Source: Archangium lansingense (GTDB taxonomy: Bacteria; Myxococcota; Myxococcia; Myxococcales; Myxococcaceae). Taken from it: a DNA stretch of 64,000 nucleotides. The stretch is taken from the NCBI RefSeq assembly GCF_026626635.1, contig NZ_JAPNKA010000001.1, forward strand, positions 62,001 to 126,000, written 5' to 3'. Each line of letters starts with the position of its first letter. The stretch's first letter is position 1. The notes under the pieces are model-generated. The model was given only the letters and a program-made list of their open reading frames with translations, did no database searches and was not told the DNA's origin. A program made the position numbers and the translations under genes. Shown piece after piece: positions 15,291 through 22,945 of the stretch.

Positions 15291-16925
15291 TTGTCGCGTT
15301 TCGTGGCCGTCTCCGCAGCCGCCGCTCTCTCTCCTGCTGAACCCTGCTCCAAGCCAGAGCCCAAGAAGTTCCGGCAAGTCATCCCGCTCGAGGATGCCCG
15401 TCCTCGGCTGCGGGTCATCCCTTTTCGCTCTGGAGCCCGCCCGGGGCACGAGGCGCTGGCCCCTGGAGAGGGCTGCAGCCTGCACATCGGCCTGTTCGAC
15501 TCGCGGGACGCTCGTGAGGAGGACAGCGGAGCGCTCTGGCTGCTCTACGCGCTGCACCCGGGCCTGGGCCGCCACCGCGTGCAGGAGTCCCTGCGGGTGC
15601 GCCTCTCGGTGTGGTTGCTGCCGGACTGCCCGGAGGACGGTGGCCCCCTCGCGCTCCCCGGTTTGCTGTGCCACGAGGTGCCACTGTGCCAGCCGTCGTG
15701 TGCCAATGAGGCCCAGCTCGTGCGGGCCGAGGCGCCTCCGGCCGGCGTGTCCCATGGCTGCTATGTCGCCGCGCTGCCGTACGCCGCCGTGCGCGAGGGG
15801 CTCGCACGCCTCGGTGCCGCGGGGGCGGAGGCTTTCTCGCTCGCCCACCTGTTTCACCGCCGCTTCCGGGTGCTGCTGGAGCTGTGCGCCGGGGACAAGG
15901 TGCTCTCGTGCGACTCCACGGAGGTGGAGCTCTATGACCTGGGGCGCTTCGGCTCGCTGTACCAGCGGGTGCTGGACGGGCTGGTGCGGCCGGACACGGA
16001 CGCGCAGGCCGCGAGGCGGGGCGCGTGGGGGCTCTTCTCGATGGCGCACCACCCCTGGTACCCGGTGCTGACCATCGGCATGGACAAGGCGCGGCTGTAT
16101 CTGGAGGCCATCGAGAGCGATGTTTCGCGGCACACCACGCACCTGCCGGATCCACGCTGGCTGGTGCGCGTGGGGCTGTACCTGGAGCTGCTCACCGTTC
16201 TGGGCATCCTCGAGGCCGTGCGCGACGAGTACCCGGACCTGCTCTCCGCCGAGGAGCGCCACCAGCTGGAGACTGCGCCTGCGTTGGCGCCCATTCGCGA
16301 GCGGCTGGATGTGGCGGCGTGGCGCGAGGTGTGGGAGCTGCGGCACATCGCCGTGCCGTCACGGCAGCAATGGTGGGGCAGGGTGGTGGAGGCGGGCAAC
16401 CTGCTGCGCAAGCAGCGAGCGACCCTGGCCTTTCTGGAGGCGCACCACGAGGACCTGGAGCGAGCGCTGGAGCTGGCCGGGCCCGCGCTGGGTGGGACCC
16501 ATGCGACCTGGCTGCGGGTGTTCCAGGACGCGGAGCGGGCGGTGCTGCGCAACGTGGACGCGGTGTTCCCGGAGCTGCGCATCCTGCCGGCCCAGTGGCG
16601 CGAGTGGGTGCTGTGGCGCGAGTGCGGCGACTTCGTGGCGCTGGGCCTGGGTCGGCTGCCGGGGTGGCTGAGCCGGTGTGTGGGGGACCGGGGTGGGCTG
16701 TTCGCCTCGGCGAGCCGCGAGTACCGGCGCTCGATGAACGCGGTGGCGCACCGGGCCCGCGAGCGCGGGTGGATGGACTACGTGGGAGGAGAGTGCGTCC
16801 CGCGCGAGGCCAGCCTCATCGAGCCCCGCCTGGGTTTCGAGCGGATGCTGCGCGTTCAGCGTGCCGAGTCCGAGGCGGCCGGTTGCCTCCCGGGCGCGGG
16901 CTTGCTCGGGCTGGTCTCGAAGTAG
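15291..16925 (+). CDS. large uncharacterised protein
   Basis: About 544 residues with no recognised domain. The first third is beta-rich (RLRVIPFRSG, ESLRVRLSVWLLPDC, with several cysteines between 100 and 140), the rest is mainly helical with many Trp and Arg. No signal peptide or membrane helix is evident. TTG 15291 is preferred because AGAAGGGGG lies just upstream; GTG 15267 in the same frame is possible. Its last 70 bases overlap the convergent SAF-domain gene. The pattern of an N-terminal beta domain plus a long helical tail does not allow a function to be given. Confidence 0.7.
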   Translation: MSRFVAVSAAAALSPAEPCSKPEPKKFRQVIPLEDARPRLRVIPFRSGARPGHEALAPGEGCSLHIGLFDSRDAREEDSGALWLLYALHPGLGRHRVQESLRVRLSVWLLPDCPEDGGPLALPGLLCHEVPLCQPSCANEAQLVRAEAPPAGVSHGCYVAALPYAAVREGLARLGAAGAEAFSLAHLFHRRFRVLLELCAGDKVLSCDSTEVELYDLGRFGSLYQRVLDGLVRPDTDAQAARRGAWGLFSMAHHPWYPVLTIGMDKARLYLEAIESDVSRHTTHLPDPRWLVRVGLYLELLTVLGILEAVRDEYPDLLSAEERHQLETAPALAPIRERLDVAAWREVWELRHIAVPSRQQWWGRVVEAGNLLRKQRATLAFLEAHHEDLERALELAGPALGGTHATWLRVFQDAERAVLRNVDAVFPELRILPAQWREWVLWRECGDFVALGLGRLPGWLSRCVGDRGGLFASASREYRRSMNAVAHRARERGWMDYVGGECVPREASLIEPRLGFERMLRVQRAESEAAGCLPGAGLLGLVSK

Positions 16926-17224
16926 CTCCAGTGGAGCGGATCTCCCGCCACGACGGACACCCGCAGCTTCTGGTTGATGATGTACGTGGCGGTTTCCGGC
17001 AGGACGACGTTGCTGGTGACGAACTGCTCCGGGATGCTCCGCTGATTGAGGTATTCGAACGTGATGACCGTTCCCTCCTCGATGTCCTGGCTGGCGACGA
17101 CCACGGGCACGAGGTTCCAGCCCGCGCGGACCTTCCGGTTCGTCCACAACCCGCTGACCACCACTCCGGCGATCAGTCCGATGAGGAGCCCCAGCATCAG
17201 GCCCACAGGCGGCTTCTGTTCCAT
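16856..17224 (-). CDS. SAF-domain membrane protein (CpaB/RcpC N-terminal type)
   Basis: A 122-residue protein with one N-terminal membrane helix (about 8-27, LMLGLLIGLIAGVVVSGLW) followed by a SAF-type domain, recognisable from VPVVVASQDIEEGTVIT, EYLNQRSIPEQFVTS and the hydrophobic AGDPLHWSYF end. SAF domains occur at the start of Flp pilus assembly protein CpaB and in sugar-binding antifreeze-like proteins. Here the domain stands alone, without the rest of CpaB, so it is probably a small periplasmic carbohydrate- or pilus-related protein. The ATG has GGAG 9 bases upstream. It lies 19 bases downstream of the glycosyltransferase gene and overlaps the convergent gene's end. Confidence 0.7.
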   Translation of the reverse strand: MEQKPPVGLMLGLLIGLIAGVVVSGLWTNRKVRAGWNLVPVVVASQDIEEGTVITFEYLNQRSIPEQFVTSNVVLPETATYIINQKLRVSVVAGDPLHWSYFETSPSKPAPGRQPAASDSAR

Positions 17225-17243
17225 GAGGAGCGTCTCCGGGCGT

Positions 17244-18287
17244 TCAGTCGCCCAGCGCTGAATGGTACACCCGCGCGAGGGCTCTCGCCTCGTGCGCCAC
17301 GCCGAAACGTGCCCGGGCCTCCTCGGCGGCGTTGAGCCCCACCTGCCGCGCCCGCTCCGGCTCGTGCAGCAGCTCCCGCAGCAGCTCGCGCAGCTCCGCC
17401 ACGTTGCCGGGCTCGAAGAGGAAGCCGGTGCGGCCGTGCTCGATGAAGGAGGGCACGTGCGGCAGCCGGCTCATCACCGTGCAGCAGCCGCAGGCCATCG
17501 ACTCCAGCATCACCATGGAGAAGGACTCGAAGTGCGTGGGGTTCACCAGCACGCTCAGCCCCTGGTACCAGGGCACTACCGGGCGCTGCTCTCCCGCGAG
17601 CACCAGGCGCCCTCCCGTCGCGGCGCGTAGCTGCTCCGCCCACGCGCTGTCTCGTCCCTTGGCCAGCCCCACGAGTACGGGCGTCCACTCGGAGGCGGGC
17701 AGCTCGGGCAGCAGCGGGGTGAGGGCCTCGACGAAGTCTCCCTGGCCCTTGCTGGGACGGATGCGTCCCACCACGCCCACCCCGCGCCGGCCGCCGAGTC
17801 CCAGGGCCTTCCAGGCCGCATCCCTATCCACCGGAGGGGTGAAGCGCTCCAGGTCCACGCCGTGCGGGACGAGCTGCGAGGGCCTCCCCATCCACCCGGC
17901 GCTCTGGGCGTTGAGGGTGACGAGCTGCTCGGCGAAGCGGGTGAGGAAGCGGGTGTAGCGGCCCGGCGGCTTCCCTCCATGGCGCGTGTAGACGAGCCGC
18001 ACCTCCCGGCCCACCAGTCGCAGCAGCAGCCCGGCCAGCAGCTCGTTGTTCCGGTGTGCGTGCCACACCACGGGCTCCTGGCGGATGCGCCGCCATAGCT
18101 CGCCCCAGGTGATCCGCGGCACGTCCTCCTCCAGGTTGCCCCCCACCGCTCGCGTCTCCATCAGCCGCGCCAGCTCGGTGACGATGCGCTCGGTGTGGGC
18201 GGTGACGCCGGTGCGGCGCCGGTGGAAATGGGGGTGGACGACGAGCAAGGCGCCGCCGTCTGTACCCCACTCCTGATCCGCCCGCAT
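17244..18287 (-). CDS. GT4-family glycosyltransferase
   Basis: A 347-residue GT-B glycosyltransferase of family GT4. The N-terminal domain has VWHAHRNNELLAGLLLR and VPHGVDLERF, the hinge before the C-terminal domain. The C-terminal domain has GVVGRIRPSKGQ and the EX7E-type motif in FESFSMVMLESMACG, which binds the sugar nucleotide. It would transfer a hexose onto a lipid or polysaccharide, as in LPS core, O-antigen or exopolysaccharide assembly; donor and acceptor are unknown. It is cytosolic or peripheral to the membrane. The SAF protein gene follows at 19 bases and may be co-transcribed. Confidence 0.85.
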   Translation of the reverse strand: MRADQEWGTDGGALLVVHPHFHRRRTGVTAHTERIVTELARLMETRAVGGNLEEDVPRITWGELWRRIRQEPVVWHAHRNNELLAGLLLRLVGREVRLVYTRHGGKPPGRYTRFLTRFAEQLVTLNAQSAGWMGRPSQLVPHGVDLERFTPPVDRDAAWKALGLGGRRGVGVVGRIRPSKGQGDFVEALTPLLPELPASEWTPVLVGLAKGRDSAWAEQLRAATGGRLVLAGEQRPVVPWYQGLSVLVNPTHFESFSMVMLESMACGCCTVMSRLPHVPSFIEHGRTGFLFEPGNVAELRELLRELLHEPERARQVGLNAAEEARARFGVAHEARALARVYHSALGD

Positions 18288-18380
18288 CTGGCGTCTAAAT
18301 GGTACTCCTTGGCGCCCCTTTGTCAGTGTCTAGGGGGGATGTGGCGCATGTCTCCTACCTTGTGGTATGAAGGTGTGCTC

Positions 18381-18626
18381 ATGCCTACGTCTCTCCCTCG
18401 CGGTTGGCTGCTGGGGTTCGCGATCTGGTTCGCGAGCACCGCCTGGCTCTATGCCTACATGAGCCGCGCCCAGGCGGAGCAGTCGTGGGAGCTCCAGCAG
18501 TTGCGGCAGGAGGTCTCGGAGATGCACCGGGAGGTACTGTCCTGCCAGCTGGAGGCCCAGGGCCGGGCCGAAGCGCGCAGGTCGGCGCCCACCGACGGGC
18601 CCGTGCTCACCCAGGGCCGCCGCTGA
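18381..18626 (+). CDS. small membrane-anchored coiled-coil protein
   Basis: An 81-residue protein with one hydrophobic segment (WLLGFAIWFASTAWLYAYM, about 9-27) and then a helical, coiled-coil-like part (SWELQQLRQEVSEMHREVL). It resembles small single-pass proteins of the inner membrane. The gene is divergent from the glycosyltransferase and ends just before the paired CCCTCTCC repeats. No family is recognised. An upstream GTG in the same frame is possible. Confidence 0.55.
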   Translation: MPTSLPRGWLLGFAIWFASTAWLYAYMSRAQAEQSWELQQLRQEVSEMHREVLSCQLEAQGRAEARRSAPTDGPVLTQGRR

Positions 18627-18678
18627 TCCACCCAGTGGAAGGTCCGTGCAGTCCTAGGACCTCTGGGCCCGTGGAAGT

Positions 18679-18800
18679 CCCCTCTCCCTCTGGGAGAGGG
18701 TCAGGGTGAGGGTTTTCCCCCCAGTGGTTCATGGCTGAGACGAGGGGAGACACGCCGGCGACTACCCTCACCCCCCGCCCTCTCCCAGAGGGAGAGGGCG
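18679..18800 (+). repeat. MITE-like element, ~122 bp, full copy 1
   Basis: Two convergent halves, 18679-18712 (CCCCTCTCCCTCTGGGAGAG followed by GGTCAGGGTGAGGG) and 18763-18800 (the reverse form, TACCCTCACC...CTCTCCCAGAGGG), flank a spacer of 50 bases. The spacer matches, on the opposite strand, the spacer of the element at 47190-47310: both contain CATG(G/A)CTG(A/C)GACG and GACACGC. It therefore looks like one mobile or hairpin-forming unit, not independent terminators. It lies between two genes transcribed in the same direction. Confidence 0.75.
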
Positions 18801-18920
18801 CATGCGCAACCAGCAGGGCGCTCGCGTGCTGGGCGGCCGGGCTCGGGCCGCACCGGGCTCCCGTGTGAAGAAGCACCCGAGGTCAGAGGTTGACTCCAGG
18901 AGGTTACCTCCGGAGTCATC

Positions 18921-20258
18921 ATGGACCGTACGGGCAGTGCAGACCTTCCCCTCCACTCAGGCCGCGTGCCGGATTGGCTCGCCGAGCGCATGGCGCGCAT
19001 GAGCCGCGTCGTGGTCGAGGCGCTCGTGCTCCACTACGGCCGCCACGAGGTGCTGCGCCGGCTCGCTCACCCCTTCTGGTTCCAGTCGCTCGGCGCCGTC
19101 ATGGGCATGGACTGGCACTCCTCGGGCGTCACCACCACCGTGCTCGGTGCGCTCAAGCGCGGACTCACCCCGGGCGGGCGCCAGCTCGGGCTGTACGTGG
19201 TGGGTGGCAAGGGCATGCAGGCGCGCCGCACCCCCGACGAGCTGCGCATCATCGGAGACCGGGTGGGCATTGATGCGGACGCACTCATCCGCGTCAGCCG
19301 GCTCGCAGCCAAGGTGGACAGCGCCGCGGTGCAGGACGGCTTCGAGCTGTATGCCCACAGCCTCATCCTCTCGGACGACAACGCGTGGGCCGTGGTGCAG
19401 CAGGGGATGAACGCCGACGCCCGGCAGGCCCGGCGCTACCACTGGCTGTCCGAGGGTCTGGGCAGCTTCGTGGAATCGCCTCACGCCGCCATCGAGGGCC
19501 CCAACCAGGGCGTCATCCTCAACCTCACGGACAGACGCGCCTCGCGGGCCCGGGCCGCGCAGGTGGAGCTGGTGTCCCAGGGGCCGGACGTGGTGCTGGG
19601 CGCGCTGCGCAAGCTGCGTCCTCGGCTGGAGCCCGCGCCCGTCCCCTTCACCCCGCTGCTGCCCCACCTGCAGATGCCCGTGCACGAGGAGGTGACGCGT
19701 GACGATGTGCTGCTGCGCCGGCTCCACGGCACGCTGGCCGCCGCGGCCGAGCAGGGCCCTCGGGACTTCGCCGAGCTGCTGCTCACCCCGGGCGTGGGCG
19801 CGCGCACGGTAGCGGCGCTGGCCAGCGTGGCCGAGGTGATCCACGGTTCGCCCTCACGCTTCACGGACCCGGCGCGCTTCGCCTTCGCTCAGGGCGGTAA
19901 GGATCGGCACCCCTTCCCGGTGCGGCTGGATGTCTATGACGAGACACTGCGCGTGCTGCGCTCGGCGGTGGATGCGGCGAAGTTGGGCAACGCCGAGCGG
20001 CTCCAGGCCATCCGCGAGCTGGATAGACAGGCGCGCCGGCTCGAGGCCCTGGTGGCCAAGACTTCCACCGGAGCCTCCTTCGAAGAACTCGTCCAAGAGG
20101 GGTGGAAGGACGTCCCCGAGCTGCTGCCCACCGACGCGCCTCCGCGCCGGCCCTCGGGACGTCCTGGCTGGCGGCGTCAGCGCGTGGAGCGGAGTCAGCT
20201 GGAGCTGCCCGGCCTGGACGATGAGACTCCGGGGGGTTCCTCGTCTCCCTCCCGATAA
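18921..20258 (+). CDS. DUF763 family protein
   Basis: A 445-residue member of DUF763, a family spread among archaea and some bacteria. It opens with MDRTGSADLPLHSGRVPDWL, a signature block, followed by ALVLHYGRHEVLRRLAHPFWFQSLG, and a helix-hairpin-helix-like LLLTPGVGARTVAALASVAE stretch (about residues 275-295) that suggests DNA contact. The C-terminus is basic and Pro/Arg-rich. The family is sometimes found near DNA-repair genes; the biochemical role is not established. ATG 18921 is preceded by GGAG. It is flanked by repeats upstream and a two-component kinase downstream, transcribed in the same direction with 169 bases between. Confidence 0.8.
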   Translation: MDRTGSADLPLHSGRVPDWLAERMARMSRVVVEALVLHYGRHEVLRRLAHPFWFQSLGAVMGMDWHSSGVTTTVLGALKRGLTPGGRQLGLYVVGGKGMQARRTPDELRIIGDRVGIDADALIRVSRLAAKVDSAAVQDGFELYAHSLILSDDNAWAVVQQGMNADARQARRYHWLSEGLGSFVESPHAAIEGPNQGVILNLTDRRASRARAAQVELVSQGPDVVLGALRKLRPRLEPAPVPFTPLLPHLQMPVHEEVTRDDVLLRRLHGTLAAAAEQGPRDFAELLLTPGVGARTVAALASVAEVIHGSPSRFTDPARFAFAQGGKDRHPFPVRLDVYDETLRVLRSAVDAAKLGNAERLQAIRELDRQARRLEALVAKTSTGASFEELVQEGWKDVPELLPTDAPPRRPSGRPGWRRQRVERSQLELPGLDDETPGGSSSPSR

Positions 20259-20427
20259 ATAGCTTTCTCGGCGTCTGCTCCACTGGAGGGCGAGGGGCCG
20301 GCCCCGAAGGGGGACGCTCGACGTGCAGGACCGCTGTTTCCTTCCTGGGCGGGACCGGTCGGGGTGGATCGTGACGGTAATCTGTCCGGTGGCGCCTGCC
20401 CCCCCAGGCGAGTAGGGAGCCCTCATC

Positions 20428-22623
20428 GTGTCGAGCAGCCACTCCGCACCTCCCGCGCGACGGGGGACCCAGCTCAAGCGGGCCTCTCCTCCGCGGATGG
20501 AGGGGCGGGTGTTGGTGGTGGATGACACGGACGCCAAGCGCTACCTCATCGTCCATACGCTGCGCCTGGCGGGCATGCAGGTGGTGGAGGCGGTGAGTGG
20601 TGCGGAGGCCCTCGCGGCGGCCCGGTCGGGGCCGGACGTGGTGGTGCTGGACGTGCGCCTGCCGGACATGAGCGGCTTCGAGGTGTGCCGCCGACTCAAG
20701 GAGGACCCGGCCACCGCTGCCATTCGGGTGCTCTACAGCTCCGCGCTGCTGCAGGACGCGGAGTTGGAGGAGCGGCTCTTCGAGGATGGCGCGGATGGCT
20801 ACATTTCCCAGCCCATCGAGTCCCGGCACCTGGTGGCGCAGACCTGGGCACTGGTGCGGATGCGCCGGGCCGAGCTGGAGCGTCAGCGCGAGCGCGAGGC
20901 GTCCCAGGCCGAGCAGGCCCGGCTGCAGTGCGAGCTGGAGAAGACGCGGGCCCGGGCGCGCCGGCTCACCGAGTCGGGGGTGGACCTCTCCGAGCGCCGA
21001 GAGGCCGAGCGCCGGCTCAAGCACCTCATGGCGGAGCTGGAGTCCAGCGAGGCTCGGCTTCGCCTGGCGCTGGACTCGGCCGAGCTGGGCGCGTGGAGCT
21101 ATGACCTCACCACCCTCGAGCACCACTGGGACACGCGCGCCAAGGAGCTGTTCGGGCTGCCGCCGGAGGCTCCGGTGGACATGGAGCTGTGGCGAGCGGC
21201 AACCCACCCCGAGGATCGGGAGTGGGTGGAGGCGTCGGTCCGGCGCGCGGTGGCCCGGGAGAATGAGGGCTTCTTCTCGGCCGAGTACCGGACGGTGGGG
21301 GTGCAGGACGGGGTGTTGCGGTGGGTTGCCTCTCGGGGCCGAGTCCTCTTCGACGCGGACGGGCGGCCCACCCGGCTCTCGGGCACCTACCTGGACATCA
21401 CCGAGCGCAAGCTGGACGCGCAGCGCGCCGCGGACCTCCAGGCCACCACTGCTGCCTTCGCGCATGCGCTCACCTCCGAGCAGGTGGGGAAGGCGCTGGT
21501 GGAGCACGGGCTGAAGTCCCTGGACGCCTATGCGGGTGCCCTCTGCCTGGTGGAGGGCGAGCACATGCGCATCCTCAGCTACTTCGGCTACCCCATCCGC
21601 TTCGCCCAGGACAACAGCCTCTTTCCACTCGGCGTTCGCACCCCCTCCACCGTGGCCATTCTCGAGGGGCGGACTGTTGCGCTCCAGGCCTCGGAGTCCA
21701 TGGAGCGGGAGTGGCCCGAGTTCGCCCAGCTGCTCCAGGGGAGCCGCAGCCGCTCCTGGCTGAGCACGCCGTTGAGGGATGGAGCGCGGGTGGTGGGCGT
21801 GCTGGGGCTGAGCTTCTCCTCGCTGCGCCGCTTCAGCGCGCAGGACAAGGCGCACCTGGAGTCGATCTGCCGGTTGTGTACCCAGGCCCTGGAGCGGGCC
21901 CGGCTCTACGAGGAGGAGCGGCGGGAGAAGGAGGAGGCCCGGGAGCGCTCCGAGCTGGAGCAGCAGTACCTGGGCATGGTGAGCCATGATTTGCGCAACC
22001 CGCTGGCCGCCATCTCGCTGGGGGCGCGCACGCTGCAGCGATTGCAGCGGCCGACGCCGGAGGCGGTGTTGCGCACGGCTGGGCGCATCGCAACGAGCGC
22101 GGACAACATGGGGCGGATGATCTCCGATCTGCTCGACTTCACGCGGGGGCGGCTGGGCGGAGGCATTCCGCTGCAGCGCACGCGCAATGACCTGGTGCGG
22201 TTGTGTCAGGAAGTCATCGACGAGTTCATGGTGACGCACCCGGACCGGCGCATCCTCCTGGAGGGAGACGCGCGCTGCGAGGGGTGGTGGGACGGGGAGC
22301 GCATGCGCCAGGTGCTCTCCAACCTGCTGTCCAACGCGCTGAGGCACTCACGAGCGGGGACCGCGGTGGCCGTGCGGGCCCGGGAGCTGGAGGGCGAGGT
22401 GGAGCTGGCGGTGTCCAACGAGGGCGAGCCCATTCCGGCCGAGCTGCTGCCGGTGCTCTTCGAGCCGTTCCGCCGGGGCATGGCGAAGTTCCGGCCGGCG
22501 GGCAGCCTGGGCCTGGGCCTCTTCATCGTGCATCAGGTGGTGACGGGGCACGGCGGGCGGGTGGAGGTGGGCTCGGTTGGGGGCGTCACCTCCTTCTCCG
22601 TACGGATGCCGCGCGGGGCCTAG
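20428..22623 (+). CDS. hybrid REC-PAS-GAF sensor histidine kinase
   Basis: A 731-residue soluble kinase: receiver domain (about 26-140; acidic pair D32/D33, phospho-acceptor D75 in VLDVRLPDMSG), a coiled coil, a PAS domain with PAC (about 195-335), a GAF domain (about 340-505), the dimerisation box MVSHDLRNPL with H520, and an ATPase domain with LLSNALRHS and GSLGLGLFIVHQ. In the receiver the conserved lysine position reads SQP instead of KP, which may weaken the phospho-switch. Such REC-led kinases usually take a phosphoryl group from another kinase. The GTG start is used. It ends right at the boundary of the accessory island. Confidence 0.85.
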   Translation: MSSSHSAPPARRGTQLKRASPPRMEGRVLVVDDTDAKRYLIVHTLRLAGMQVVEAVSGAEALAAARSGPDVVVLDVRLPDMSGFEVCRRLKEDPATAAIRVLYSSALLQDAELEERLFEDGADGYISQPIESRHLVAQTWALVRMRRAELERQREREASQAEQARLQCELEKTRARARRLTESGVDLSERREAERRLKHLMAELESSEARLRLALDSAELGAWSYDLTTLEHHWDTRAKELFGLPPEAPVDMELWRAATHPEDREWVEASVRRAVARENEGFFSAEYRTVGVQDGVLRWVASRGRVLFDADGRPTRLSGTYLDITERKLDAQRAADLQATTAAFAHALTSEQVGKALVEHGLKSLDAYAGALCLVEGEHMRILSYFGYPIRFAQDNSLFPLGVRTPSTVAILEGRTVALQASESMEREWPEFAQLLQGSRSRSWLSTPLRDGARVVGVLGLSFSSLRRFSAQDKAHLESICRLCTQALERARLYEEERREKEEARERSELEQQYLGMVSHDLRNPLAAISLGARTLQRLQRPTPEAVLRTAGRIATSADNMGRMISDLLDFTRGRLGGGIPLQRTRNDLVRLCQEVIDEFMVTHPDRRILLEGDARCEGWWDGERMRQVLSNLLSNALRHSRAGTAVAVRARELEGEVELAVSNEGEPIPAELLPVLFEPFRRGMAKFRPAGSLGLGLFIVHQVVTGHGGRVEVGSVGGVTSFSVRMPRGA

Positions 22624-22945
22624 TACTACTGTGTCATGAAGTGGAGGAATTGCCGACGCAGCAGGAGGTTGCTGGCCCATGCCGGTACGAGCAAGCACGC
22701 CCGAGGAGAGGCTCGAGGCGTACCTCCATCGGTTGGGGACGGTAATGGGATACGCGGCTCGGCTGGAGCCGTTGCGCGGCGACCCGACGGGACTGCTGTT
22801 ACCGGGCGAGCGCAATAGCGTGGAGCCAATGGCGGCGAAACTCGAGTCCACGCGAGTCAGGGCGCGGCACCAGTCGCTGCTGTTTCCAATGGGTGAGGGG
22901 GATTGCACCAGGGTGCTTTCGCCTCGCTGGGCGTGGGGGTGGACA
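22624..22945 (+). pseudogene. IS701-family transposase N-terminal remnant
   Basis: From ATG 22679 the frame reads MPVRASTPEERLEAYLHRLG and then GLLLPGERNSVEPMAAKLES, followed by RVRARHQSLLF. This is the N-terminus of an IS701-type DDE transposase (typically ..EPLRAYCTGLLLPGERKSVEPMAA..). It breaks down after about residue 70 and runs on without a stop into the lipoprotein reading frame. The preceding GTACTACTGTGTCATGAAG, 1 base past the kinase stop, may be the old IS end. The catalytic part is gone, so the element is dead. Confidence 0.7.

Noticed and set aside
18679-18800. CRISPR array
   Set aside because: Only two inverted palindromes with one spacer; not direct repeats and no cas genes.
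19861-22347. Long minus-strand frame across the DUF763 and hybrid kinase genes
   Set aside because: It spans two genes with clear families on the plus strand and has no domain itself.
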